From the NCBI GenBank assembly GCA_002900995.3, contig CM035305.1, positions 2,154,467 to 2,218,466 on the forward strand: a DNA stretch of 64,000 nucleotides. Reading direction: 5' to 3'. The DNA comes from Ganoderma boninense. Taxonomy: Eukaryota; Basidiomycota; Agaricomycetes; Polyporales; Polyporaceae. The translations under genes and the position numbers were made by a program. Below, piece by piece: positions 13,526-24,570 of the stretch (positions within the stretch are counted from its first letter, which is position 1; every line of letters starts with the position of its first letter). Below the pieces are notes generated by a model that did not search any database, had not been told where the DNA came from, and saw only the letters and a program-made list of their open reading frames with translations.

Positions 13526-15124
13526 ATGCGCCGCCTCCTTTGGCAACAACCTGGGCGACGATTCCTGACTTCAACTCCAAAGGTGATCCACGACATGCCA
13601 GTCACGATCGTCGCTGCGAAGGCTTCTGAGCATTCAGCCAACCCAAGTGATCATCGATATATCGGTGAGTGTTCATGCTGGAGTATGATACATTGCTGTC
13701 TTTATTAGGAGGCCTCTCTTTATTCGCAGACATTGGAGGTGAGTCCTTGGCACTGTGAAGCGTCCTCCGTGTGCGGCACTCGGTTGACGTCGCGCGATTG
13801 GAAGTGAATCTGACCGATCCTGTGTTCCGCGGATATTACCACGGCAAGCGGAAGCACGACGGTGGGTGGATATGAGTTCTATTCGATTGCAAGGAAAGGA
13901 CGTGTCTAAGCATATGCACGTAGATGATATGGAAGCCATGCTCGAACGCTGTCGAGCGGCGGGTGTCAGGAGCATGATCATCACCGGGGGCAGCCTCCAC
14001 GAGTCCAAGGAGGCATTGGAACTGGCCAGCCAGCTTGGGTTCTATGCCACAGTGGGCTGTCATCCCACGCGATCGAGTCAATTCGACCAATTCCGTGGAG
14101 GACCTGCCGCGTACTTGGAGGAGCTCGACAATCTGATCGCTGCGAACCTGACTGGGAAGGGCAGAGTAGTCGCGGTTGGCGAGTGTGGCTTAGGTATATA
14201 CATGACAGTGGCATTCCTGTACATGTGTCTCTGATTCTCATTCTGCCACAGATTATGACCGTACACACTTCGCGCCCGTCGAGGTCCAACGTCGCCACTT
14301 CCGTAGGTCTGCTTCGATCGTTAAAAGATCCAGCTCCGTAACGCTCACTTCCGTCTATCTCCGTGGCGGTGAATAGGCTCGCAGCTGGCTCTAGCGAAAA
14401 AGCACCACCTGCCATTGTTCCTACACTCTCGTTCTGCCCATAAAGATTTCGTGCAAATCCTTCGAGAAGAAGGGTATGACAAGGATGGTGGGAAAGAGGT
14501 TGGTGGGAAGGGCGGTGTAGTCCACAGCTTTACCGGAACACCTGACGAAGCCAATGAGCTAGTAGGTTCACCCATGAGGTCTACTGACTTTACTTCAACA
14601 AGCGGCTCACTGAATTTATGATAGATGGACATGGGTCTCCACATAAGGTTGCCACCGCATCCCACAGTCTCTGGCGCGGCTTCGGGCTGACGAAATACTT
14701 GCACGTCTGCAGCGTGAACGGCTGCAGCATGAAAACCGAGGATAACCTTGCCGCGGTGAAAAGCATCCGTCCAGAATGGATTATGGTAGAGACAGGTGCG
14801 GTACTCAGTTCTCGATCTACTGATACAGTACTTCCATTCATCGCCAGTGCAGATGCGCCGTGGTGCTCCATGACATCCACACACGCGTCGAAGAAACACC
14901 TCGCGGCTCTGCCGCCTTCCCTGAACTCGCTGTACTTCCCGCAGGCCACGAAGCCCGAATCATTCGTGTATGGCAGGCCGGTCAAGGGCCGGAATGAGCC
15001 CGCATCGGTCGGCGGCGTCGCATGGGTAGTCCACCGGCTTAATGAAGGCGTTCCGTTCGAGAAGGTCACAGAGAAAGCATGGAAGAATACAGTGGAGCTC
15101 TTCGGGCTGGCAGAACTACAGTAG
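13526..15124 (+). CDS. TatD-family metal-dependent deoxyribonuclease
   Basis: TatD proteins are two-metal DNA exonucleases with a TIM-barrel fold, linked to DNA repair and apoptotic DNA degradation. Spliced reading: RYIDIGVNLTDPVFRGYYHG, KRKHDDDMEAMLERCRAAGV, SMIITGG, GFYATVGCHPTR, VAVGECGLDYDR (Glu ligand), LPLFLHSRSAH and GGVVHSFTGT (His ligands), then WIMVETDAPW (Asp ligand). It ends LFGLAELQ at 15124. Exon 2 is a 9-base micro-exon at 13730-13738. Two starts are possible. ATG 13526 adds MRRLLWQQPGRRFLTSTPKV, which looks like a mitochondrial presequence; ATG 13595 (MPVTIVAAKASEH) gives a shorter form. The two could direct dual localisation. The frame is intact throughout. A transposon-like element begins 18 bases downstream of the stop codon. 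Confidence 0.9.
13730..13738 (+). other. 9-base micro-exon (TatD gene)
   Basis: ACATTGGAG between ...TTCGCAG and GTGAGTCC. It joins ATC G|AC ATT GGA G|TG AAT to give I-D-I-G-V-N-L, the conserved N-terminal strand of TatD. Skipping would delete three residues in frame. Confidence 0.85.
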
Positions 15125-15139
15125 CCATCCGCGGCGGAT

Positions 15140-15165
15140 ATACAGTCATTCACCGGTCCTTCGGA
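15140..15165 (+). repeat. left terminal inverted repeat
   Basis: 26 bases, reverse complement of 15828-15853 without mismatch. The element proper starts at C15143 after the TA at 15141-15142. Confidence 0.9.
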
Positions 15166-15850
15166 TATTATGGCTCCTTCGGACAAACTGAATTTTCAGC
15201 TGTTCACTCGCATCGCTGACTTTGTTTTCGACCTCAAATGCTCTGAACATCAACCACAGTCCGTTCTATAAAGTTATATCCTATCTCGTGGCGTACAGCC
15301 CTTGCTATGTCAACATTAACATGGAAAAACAGGAGTTTTTGCGCTGCTTCGCTAATCGTGGGTTGCCCCGCGAGTTTTGAAGCTTGAAAATATAGAATGA
15401 GGTTAAGCGTGGTATCCATATAACGATGAGACAGCTCATCTTATGGTATGGCATGGGACACGGTCGTCCATGTCGGAACGGCGGAGACGACCTCCAGGCA
15501 AACATCCACGTTTAGACGCCCTGTCACACCTGCCTTTGCAGGACGAGAAATAGCCTGAAGCAGCCTTATCGCAGCTAACGCCCTACTCGCTTAGATTGTC
15601 CTCACCCGGATAAGGCATATCTAGGCGTGACGGTGACTGTCCGAAGGACCCAGAGAGCCCTGATAACGGATTTCCGACATCAAACACCTCGATCCGGAGC
15701 AACTCCCACTCGAAGACCTTGGAAGAACCGTAGACTTGTGATATAGAGTTGTTAGTATCTACCGGAGCTCCCCGATTGAGGCCTCTCTAACATAGCCTGG
15801 TTTAATTCGGAAAACGCGAAAAGTCTGTCCGAAGGACCGGTGAATGACTG
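15143..15850. mobile_element. non-autonomous TIR transposon (MITE-like), TA target
   Basis: The ends are perfect inverted repeats starting CAGTCATTCACCGG at the left (15143) and closing CCGGTGAATGACTG at the right (15850). The match covers 26 bases including the flanking AT/TA (15140-15165 with 15828-15853). TA dinucleotides flank both sides. CAGT ends plus a TA duplication are typical of the Tc1/mariner/pogo superfamily. The interior of about 660 bases has no transposase-like ORF. Extra TCCGAAGGA/TCCTTCGGA motifs occur at 15175-15182 and 15640-15648. The element sits between the TatD stop and the 3' end of the F-box gene. Confidence 0.85.
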
Positions 15851-15853
15851 TAT
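15828..15853 (-). repeat. right terminal inverted repeat
   Basis: Perfect reverse complement of 15140-15165, followed by flanking GAAGTCC. The second TA target copy is at 15851-15852. Confidence 0.9.
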
Positions 15854-15967
15854 GAAGTCCCCGAGGCTGACCAGTAGCTGTACGAACTCAATTGTGAGCA
15901 CAGGCGCATTACAAACGGGCGAGGGTATTACATACTTATTACGCCAACTGGTCCGTTGCCCGCGTCC

Positions 15968-17824
15968 TCAACGCTTCCATCCAGATGCCTTCTTTGTCAT
16001 GTAGACACAACTGACTGAATGCACCCTCTCCCGCAGCCAGGGCAATACCTCCGAATCGAGCATCGGACAACCGTCTACGATTAGCGTTTCGAGGGGCCTC
16101 ACGAATGAAGCGCCTGCTTGCGCAGGTTGTTCAGTTCCCGTTGCGCCTTTCTCTGCCTCCGTAATGCGCAACTTGACCAGACGAACGAGCACCCCGCCTT
16201 TGAGCGTTTGGTTATGGGAGCAGTCAAGTGTGCGAAGGGCCGGACAGTACACGCGCGAAGACGCACGATCTGGGACTGCTGCATCGTCCACCGTGGACCG
16301 GGACAGTTGTGGGGATGCGAGAGCCTCGAGGACGACCCTGACGACGTCGCCCCCAATGGCGACTAGTTCCAGAGAGTCTAACAAGGGCATTGTGGCCAGT
16401 GTGTGGATCATGAGATGCGGGTCAAAGGTCGCGGTTCGGATTGCCAGAGACGTGAGTGTCGTGACCTTTGCATCCGCGAGGTACCGCAAAGTGCCGTTGA
16501 GAGTCCCTTGACACACCGAGAGGTCAAGGGACTTGAGGGACGGAAATGAGAGGACCGTTAACAATCGTTCCGGGATGGAAGCCATGATTTTGACGGTGGA
16601 GAGTCGGGGCATGACGATCGTAGGAGGGACCTCTCGGTCTGGTGGAGGATTAGCGTTCGGCGGATGCCAACGACAAATTTGCAGATCGACCAGGTGGGAA
16701 TTCCTATGTAAGAGCCATAGGACATGATGCCACTCTGGTGGGCTAGATAAACTATTGAGGGACCACGATCGCAGCTCTGTGAGGGTATCGGAAAGCTGGG
16801 GCCAGTCGATCCTTAATCCGGAATGAGAACCAAAGTCAAGGGCCCGGGGAGAGAAATACGGTGTCTTGTTGTCCCACCGGAGCTCTCCCACAAGCGAAGC
16901 GGCGCTTCCTTCGTGCCAACCCCGCATGGTCTGCAGGCATTGGTCGCCGATGGACGGTAGGTGGACAGGAAGTTGGGCAATGGGAAAGTTGTCAAGTTTG
17001 AGGGTGAGGAGCGACTTTAGAGATAGTTTGCCAAGTTCTTGGATAACAGATGGTACTCGGCTGAAGTCGTCGGTCAACACAAGCTCTCGTATACTGTTTT
17101 TGGAGCGTTCTTTCCAGACCTTGATCTTGCGTGCGGGGTGCTTCTCCTTGACGATGAGAGACCTCCAGAACGCGGGCGTGCCAAGAATGGCAGATCGCCA
17201 GTTCTTGCACACCTGAGCTAGGACAACAACATATGCAGGGTCTTCGGTGAGGACCGAAGAAAACATGGAGGTGGCGATCTCTATGGGGAGCTTGCCAAAG
17301 TGATAGGCCCGTAGGGACGCCAAGAGGGCGGCATCTTTCGCAGCCTGTTCGCGGGAAGACTCGACCTCTTGTTGAAGCGCGAGCATCTCCTGGCGTCGAG
17401 AGGCTTGTTCTGCGGGGATGCGCTCGAGGGCGAGTTCGACCATGCGGGACGCGGCATCGAACTTTCGGATAAGATTGAAGAGGCGAGCAGAACGGGCATA
17501 TCCCTGGCATGGGGTGTAAAGAGCCGCTGGAAGGGGTTCAACGGAAGACTCACCTGCCAGCGACCAGGCTGTGAATCAATGGCAGCCTTGGCGTCGTTGA
17601 GGGCTTCCTTCAGCTTGCCTTGCTTCTGGTACACGGCCGCTCGTGCATCACAAATAGTGGCGGCGTCCCCTCCGAGTCTCAAGGCCTAGATATGAGGTTC
17701 TATGAAGGGCACTTGCGGAGAAGAAAGGGATAGCTACCTCGGAGAAGGAAGTAATTGCGTCTTGATGCTTCCCGGCACGGAAACTGGAGACGCCGTGTTT
17801 GAAGGGGGCTTTCCACTCCGCCAT
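15968..17824 (-). CDS. TPR / F-box / leucine-rich-repeat protein (Dia2/Pof3-like)
   Basis: Substrate adaptor of an SCF ubiquitin ligase. The domain order matches yeast Dia2 and fission yeast Pof3, which act at replication forks and in genome stability. The N-terminus MAEWKAPFKHGVSSFRAGKH begins a TPR block (DARAAVYQKQGKLKEALNDA). A helical segment leads into the F-box (LPIEIATSMFSSVLTEDPAY ... VCKNWRSAILGTPAFW), then a long LRR region with LKSLLTLKLDN, LKSLDLSVCQ and LRTLDCSHN. Two short introns interrupt the TPR part (near 17500-17555 and 17688-17735); the rest is one large exon. The frame is intact. The Dia2/Pof3 assignment rests on domain order, not on a measured alignment. Confidence 0.8.
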
Positions 17825-18164
17825 TTAAAAGGTGTGTTGAGAGTATGTGTGGAGAGGAGTGGTCTGGTCCACTGCTGAAGGCGGACGTCCCTGTTCGCCG
17901 GTCAGTCGCGTCGCTGCTCGCACAACGCGTGTCGTCACGGTGTGACCACGACTCAATGCAGCAGACGGCCCGCTGGTTCCGTTCCCAGTGCGTCCGAGTT
18001 TCGGCGGCACGCCGACATGCCTCGACGGAGCCAGCCCGCCTGTGCTGTCTCAGCCTGGTCCGAACTTGCCTCCACCTCGTCCATTGGTCCCTTTATAACA
18101 CCCAGGGCGGTGTGCCCCGCCGACCCACCAAAGGCGTTAGGCCTCCCAGTCTGCCACCATACTC
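17825..18164. promoter_or_regulatory. divergent promoter, F-box / ceramide glucosyltransferase
   Basis: 340 bases between divergent starts. On the plus side an ATTGG (inverted CCAAT) at 18083-18087 and TTTATAAC at 18092-18099 lie 66-83 bases before the glucosyltransferase ATG, a plausible CCAAT/TATA pair. Confidence 0.55.
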
Positions 18165-19656
18165 ATGGCCACTTCGGACACCGCATCCAGAGACATCCTC
18201 AAACTTTCTCTCGCCTCGCTGAGCGTGGGCTGGTATGTCATCCTCTGGACCCTCGGCATCATCGGTTGTGTAGCTGCGTCAGTACTGCTTTTCCGCATGT
18301 TCCACACATCGCTTACCGTTCACAGTCGCAAGCGATTCCGGCTGCGTCCCCGCTCCCCTTTGTCGTCCGCGCCCGCGTCCTCGGTGCCTGGCGTGACTAT
18401 CATACGGCCTCTCAAAGGCCTCGAAACCAACCTTTACGAGAACTTGGAATCCACATTCACTCAGGAATACCCAAACTATGAGATATTCTTCTGCGTTGAC
18501 GATGACGACGATCAAGCCCTCCCTGTTGTACGAGATCTCATGGCCAAGTATCCCCATGTCCACGCTCGCATAACCATACGTAAGTCATACGGCCTAGACT
18601 TCCATGTGCATTCATCCGGTCCTAATATCTCCTCTAGGCCGAGGGGCGAGTGTAGGTGTTAACCCCAAGGTCAACAATCTCATGGCCGGCTACCGCGATG
18701 CCGCTCATGACATCCTCTGGGTGCTCGACTCGAACGTCATGGTTGATCGTGGCACCCTTGCACGGGCTATCGATATTCTCAACCCTCCCTCGGGTGCTTC
18801 CCTCCCTTCCCGCCGAATCGGTGTCGTGCATCATGTTCCCTTTGCTTGGGCCACAAACTACTCCGTCGGCTCCTCCCTCGAGGAAGCCTTCCTTAACACC
18901 TAATCATGCCAAGATGTATATTGCAATCAACACCGTGGCAGTCGACTCCTGCGTCGTTGGAAAGTCCTGCTTGTATCGCAAATCCGACCTCGAGCGCGTC
19001 GACGGCACTCTCCGGCCCATACCCAATGCTGTCGATGGTGGCTGCCAACCCGGAGAGCGAGGTCTCGCAGCCTTCGGACGTTTCCTGGCAGAGGATAACA
19101 TGATCGCTGGAGCGTTGTGGCACGAACTGGGCCTCCGCCATGACATGTCCTGCGATGTTGCGAGGAATGCTGTTGGAGACATGACTCTCATGGACTACAT
19201 CGCTCGCCGTATCCGTTGGGTCCGGGTTCGCAAACGGATGGTCCTCGCCGCCACCCTCGCAGAGCCATTGACGAGTCTTTGTTCGTTGGCATCCTGGCAG
19301 CATCTGGTCTCAGCTACCTCCTACACCTACCCCCTATCGTCTTCCTTCCTGTCCACTTCCTCGCTTGGCTCTACGTTGACATGGATGTCTTGGCTTCGCT
19401 GGCTGGCCATGCCGTCCCTGCAGAGAAACGGTGGCGATTCATTGGGGCATGGGTGCTGCGGGAGTTGTTGGCGCTACCTATCTGGACTGCTGCAATGATC
19501 GGGAACGAGGTCGAATGGAGAGGGCAGCGATATGAAGTGATGGAGAACGGGGAGGTGCAGAAGGCCAGCAATGAGCGTCGTGGAATCTTTGGGCGACTAT
19601 GGGGTTTCGGTAGAAAGAATGCAGATTATTACGAACCCTTAGACATGAGACACTAG
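18165..19656 (+). CDS. ceramide glucosyltransferase (GT21)
   Basis: Transfers glucose from UDP-glucose to ceramide to make glucosylceramide at the Golgi/ER membrane. An N-terminal membrane anchor (WYVILWTLGIIGCVAASVLL) precedes the catalytic domain. Visible motifs: GVTIIRPLKGLETNLYENLE, the D1 block FFCVDDDDDQA, D2 ILWVLDSNVMVD, AIDSCVVG-type VAVDSCVVGKSCLYRKSDLE, D3 FLAEDNMIAGALW and the (Q/R)xxRW motif RRIRW. C-terminal membrane segments follow, ending YYEPLDMRH. One intron lies near 18580-18638. Two single-base frame breaks interrupt an otherwise conserved protein: an extra T at 18901 within LNT|NHAKMY, and a missing base at 19272-19273 within AEPLT|ESLFVG. All catalytic motifs are present, so I treat it as a functional gene with sequence errors. 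Confidence 0.88.
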
Positions 19657-19953
19657 AGTGCTATAGTATGCCATTCGAACGACCAGACGAACGGCCGTTT
19701 TTGCTGGTTGATGCAAGTCTGCGGGCGTCAAAGCCTTTGCACAACAGGGGCAAACAACGATGCCGCACGTGCTACTTACGGACCAGTGCTTGCTCTAACT
19801 GTAGCACATGGAACAGCATCGGCCCATTGGAACTCGAAGGACGTCCAGTGCTTGTTCTGAACATACTTTGCGGCATCCTTTCTGACAATACTTTCTCTGT
19901 CTGTGCTTTCCCTCTCTTCCTGGCCCCCCTTCTTGTATCTGCAGTAGTCCAGG
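19657..19953. promoter_or_regulatory. intergenic region before sec3
   Basis: About 300 bases between the glucosyltransferase stop and the Sec3 start in the same orientation. Pyrimidine-rich (CTTTCTG/CTTTCC) near 19870-19930. No gene seen. Confidence 0.4.
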
Positions 19954-22900
19954 ATGCCGGACAGCGAGTCTGTTCGCCAAAGGATTGTTTCCTCAGTCTT
20001 CGCTACCAAGTTGGTGGAAGAGACTTATGTTGCCCATGTCAAGATCTGGGAAGAGGACGCATCGGATGAGGGTGGAAAGAAACCTCGTTACATCATTATC
20101 TCCAGTACGTCCACGCCGTTGCCCAATCTGCTTGCCTGTAAACACTTTCTTTCCAGAGTCCAGCAGTGGGAGTGGGTTCATCCATAAATCCAAACTGAAC
20201 TCGAATGGCTCGTTTTCCGTCGGAAAAACATGGAAACTTTCGGAGCTTCGCGGTGTTGAGGTGCTTAATGTAAGTCCCTGTGTCCAGTGCGTCCCCATAT
20301 ACGATCCTCATCGCCACCCGTAAATTCAATATTGTCGCAGCCGCTTGCATTCAATATCACCATGTCCCGGACCTACCGATGGCAGACAGAGAACCAGCAG
20401 CATCAAAGCAACTTCATTTCTGACTTGATACGGCTATTTCGTTCTGTCACCGGCGGCAACGCCCCCTTGGAGCTTGTTGGTGTGCGCGATTCCGTGAATG
20501 AATCATGTACGTTCCCTCTTCTGTTGTGAGCGTTCAATCGCCCGAGCTCTACCTCACCAGCATCAAGGCCGCCGCCGCTCACCTTCAATCGCATGGAGCG
20601 CGCCCCCACTCCGACGAACGGCGCCCCTCTTCCACCCACAACGCCTCGCCGTACCGCTGCTGTCCCAAACGGGTATTCAGAACCGTCTCAAACATCGCCT
20701 TACGCGAACGGCAGAGTGAGCGCGGGACTACCCAATTACCAACCTTCCACGCCTAGCGCTTCACGGCCAACGTCGAGAGCCCGACGACCCCGCAGTCCGG
20801 CTCGTGCGGAATCCCCGGACCTTTCAAGGGTAGCGCCTTCTGTAGCTTCGGAACGGGTCTCAACGCCCTCTCGGCCACGACCCTCAACCCCTTCACGGGA
20901 CCAGTTGCCTCCCCCAAGCGCACTACGACCCCGACACGCCCGACTACCTTCGAACGTTACGGTCGACACCTCTACGTCTAACAGGACCTCCTCTGCGACA
21001 ACATCTAGTCAGGTTCCTTCGATTGCATACCCATCCTCAGCCACAAGTGTGCAGTCAGAACGTCAAGGCCCGTACACGAATGGTTTCGCCTCAGCTCGCG
21101 GGTCTGGAAACCTAGACATCCCTTCACCTTCACGGGCAGCATCCCCCGCATCGTCTGTACTGCAACCTTCGCCCATGTCCGCATATGCGGTATCGCCGGG
21201 TGGGCTCGTCTCCGCTCAATCCATCACACCGACACCTTCCACCGCTCAGTCCATCACACCAACGCCTTCTGCTCGATCACAACCACGACCACAACCATCA
21301 CGAGGTCCCGTCGAGCAGACTCCAGATTCCGGACAACGGCGTGAGAACATCCGTGTCTCGTTCTACGACCCCCCAAACCAGGCGACGCTCAGCCGCGTGC
21401 TCTCTGGGGACGCCTTGCTCCATGAGACGGTCGACGAGGAGGGCGAAGGCACAGGTGTGGTCGAGGACGAGAGTGCGCGGGCGACACTGGAGAGCGTGGA
21501 GGAAATGCTTGAAGGCTATGAATGGGCTAGCGACGACATCCTTGGGCGCCGAGCGTTGACGGGCACGGTGGAACAAATCGAGGCGAGGCTCCTCGACGAG
21601 CTCATGGCGCTGGACAAGGTTTGTTGTGGAAGCGTGCCGGTTCGTGACGCTGACGGTTTTATGACTGTGCAACAGGCGAACATCCATTCATTCATTGAGA
21701 GCGACGATCGGATAGTCACTGTGCTCAAGTTCTTGGACGATGCGATCAACGAGCTGGACAACATGGAGAGTGTGATGTCTTCCTATAAGATTCATTTGAA
21801 CGTCAGTCATTTTTACTTTTGAAAGGTGTCTCCTTCCTGACTTATTACAAAGGCCGTGAGCGACGATATTGCGTATATTCAGGGACAAGGTCGTGGTCTG
21901 CAGGTTCAAACTCAGAACCAGCGCGCACTTTTGGACGAGCTCGAAGAATTACTGGTAAATTCTGTCATATTCGATGAGACTTCGCTGTGTAGCTTAACCC
22001 CTATTTTCAGCAAACTGTCCAAGTCGATTCAGATTCGCTGCTCGCGCTCACCCAAGAGTCATTAGAGCAGACTTGGAGTATCAAGAACCTGGAAACTTCG
22101 GTCACAGTGCTCTATCAAGCTCTGTTGGCCGGCCGAGACCGAGGTAAAGCCTCGGGTCGTGACCTGCTTGTCAGATTATTAACCGCGTACTGTAGATATG
22201 GCAGCCACCATGGAACGTTTGGACGAGTACAGGGGGTACAACGCACAGTTCTGCAAGCGGGTGCTGGACTACTTGTCTATCGTCTTCACCGCCCAGGGGA
22301 AGATGCTGCTTGGCGACGACAACGGTGTTTCCAAATCGGTGCGGGGCCGCGTCTCCCTCAAGGACCACAGGAACTTCGAAACGTATCTCGAACGGTACCG
22401 CGGTCTGCTACTTTATCTCAAGGAGATGGACGAGAGCGCATACGCGAAGATCTGTGCAGTGAGTGCAAATATTTTGGACATTGAGTGCTTTCTTAAACCG
22501 TTGTCAGGCCTATTTCTCTGCAGCTAGCGAGTTGCATGGGGTCCAAATTAGAGCGCTGCTGTCGGCGTACAGTGCCATAGTGAAGAAAGCGCCGACAGAA
22601 GAAGAAGCTGAAGGTGAGTATTCCGGATGAGCTGAGGATCTGGTCTTGACGTCTTTGGACAGGCTTTTCTGGCGTGACCCCGACGAGCAATGCAGCGAAA
22701 GCAGCCCAAGGCATGCGTCGGGCAGGGACGATCGTTCGCTCCCCACTGGAACGACGGGAGAGGAGAGACGCTAGCGACGGTGAAATCCGCGCCGCTGAGG
22801 TAACTTGGAACGGAGAAACGCATGAAGCTTCCAATGACAAACTCGTTCTCTAGGCATTAAGCATGGTACTGGATCAGCTCGCTCGTACCATCTACGCAGA

Positions 22901-24268
22901 GGAAGGCTGGATTGCGAAATTCCTACAAATCGATGATGCGGCGCAGACATTCGCTGACTACATGGGTCTCGAGAACTATTTCCGCCGCCAAGCGGCAAGA
23001 TGGGCTGGCCTGAGCCAAGCGACGACCAAGCTTGTCCGCGGGGCCATGGACCTCATCTTTGGGTTCTTGCCTATGGAACTCAAGTCTTGGCTCGACAATG
23101 CCATTGCTCGAGACAGCCTGTGAGTTTACATCAGCTTCGTGTCTGATAAGTTCTAACACATAAAAACCAGCCAAGTTGTTGGGATGCTCGCTTCGCTCGA
23201 GAAGTTCCAGTCGGAAGCCGAAGAGCGCGGCAATACCTTCCTTCTCTCTGTGCTCGAGAAGCAGCACTTGCGTCTCAAGGCATTGTTCGAGCGCCGCGTG
23301 GTAGGTTCCATTTCACTGCAGTGCCGAAGGATGATTCATCTGACGTCTTTCAGAACGACCACATCAAGTCCATTGAAGAGACGAAGCTCACCAGCAAGAA
23401 GCGGAAGGGTGTTGCACCCTTCATCAAGTACTTTCCAACGTACATCAGCCGTGTCGAGACGCAGGTTATTGGCTCGGATATCCTGGAGATCCGACAGAGC
23501 GTCGATGCTGCCTACGATAGGATTGTCCAGGCGATGTTCGACGCGCTGAAGCAGATGGCGAAGATGGGTGGCGACGAGGAAGACAAGGGTCAACTCAACT
23601 ACCATGTGATCCTCATCGGTTTGTTGTTCTTTCCGTCCACTCCGCATAGGCAATGACGCTGACCAATGGTTATAGAGAATATGCACTTCTTCGTGGCAGA
23701 GATCTCGCAAATCGAGATCGGCACTGTAGCGGTGTTCCTGAAGCGTGCCGAGGCTATCTATGAAGAGAACCTCGGTGCGTATGTCAAGATCGTCTTACGG
23801 AGACCCTTTGCGAAGATTATCGTGAGTGAGTCCATGGATTTTCTTGGACTTAGTGCTAATGCTCGTGGATAGGAATACTTCGAGGGTGTGGAACGATTGC
23901 TCAAGACTACCGCTCCTTCCGAGATCTCGTCGAATAGCAGCTACTCGAAGTCAGCGCTTAAGAAGGTCGTCAAGGAGTATAATACGAAGGACATCCGAAA
24001 GCATGTTGACGCCCTCTTCAAGCGCGTCGAGAAGCACTTCGACGAGGCATCCGAGAAGACAACGAGCGAGGACGCGAGTGCCAGCACCGGGATCGCTCCT
24101 GGTACTGTGATGGTTGGCGTCTGGAAAGCATGCGAGGAGGAGCTGTTGCGGATCACAGGGTTGTTCAACAAGACTATCAGTCAATGCTACAAGGAGACGG
24201 GTGTTACCTTGGAATACACCGCTGCGGATGTGGAGGGTGCATTCAAGAGGCATCGTGTCACGGCATAG
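19954..24268 (+). CDS. SEC3: exocyst complex subunit Sec3
   Basis: Sec3 marks the plasma membrane site where the exocyst tethers secretory vesicles. The N-terminal 130 residues form the PIP2/Rho-binding PH domain: KPRYIIIS, IHKSKLNSNGSFSVGKTWKL, RGVEVLNPLAFNITMSRTYR and LIRLFRSVTGG. A long Ser/Thr/Pro-rich linker follows, with a tandem AQSITPTPS(T/A) repeat. The helical exocyst body is encoded in many exons: HSFIESDDRIVTVLKFLDDA, VLYQALLAGRDRDMAATMER, GKMLLGDDNGVSKSVRGR, GLENYFRRQAARWAGL, FIKYFPTYISRVETQVIGSD and IENMHFFVAEISQIE. It ends GAFKRHRVTA at 24268. I checked several splice joins and all keep frame. The estimated product is about 1,100 residues, in the range expected for fungal Sec3. 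This is the best-preserved long gene in the window. Confidence 0.93.
21214..21273 (+). repeat. tandem 30-bp coding repeat in sec3 linker
   Basis: Two 30-base units (21214-21243 and 21244-21273) encode AQSITPTPST and AQSITPTPSA in the disordered linker between the PH domain and the exocyst body. Confidence 0.8.
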
Positions 24269-24570
24269 GCTTCACTGTACATTACTTGTCTTCAGTAGAG
24301 ATAACTTATTCAGCTCTTGGATGGAAAGGAGAAATCTCCTACTTCGTGATGATGCATTGTTCTGCTGGAGGAAATGCAGTCTAGAGCGGGAAGCTGCGGT
24401 ACTGGGTAAGGACTTAGATTGGGGTACTTGGATCTACTGGAGGATCTGGGCGTGGCAACCTGTGCAGAAGCGCCCAGGGCCAACCACGCGACGGCTAGCC
24501 TGAGCCCCAACCTGGCTTCGGTACTCAACGGTCCTTCATCCTCTCAGACTGCTCCCTCGACCCACATGCG
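24269..24570. other. intergenic region
   Basis: About 300 bases between the Sec3 stop and the chromodomain gene start, same orientation. Nothing recognised. Confidence 0.4.

Noticed and set aside
15234..15505. Small minus-strand ORFs inside the TIR element as transposase remnants
   Set aside because: 61-66 codons with no DDE/D-like or helix-turn-helix pattern that I could recognise.
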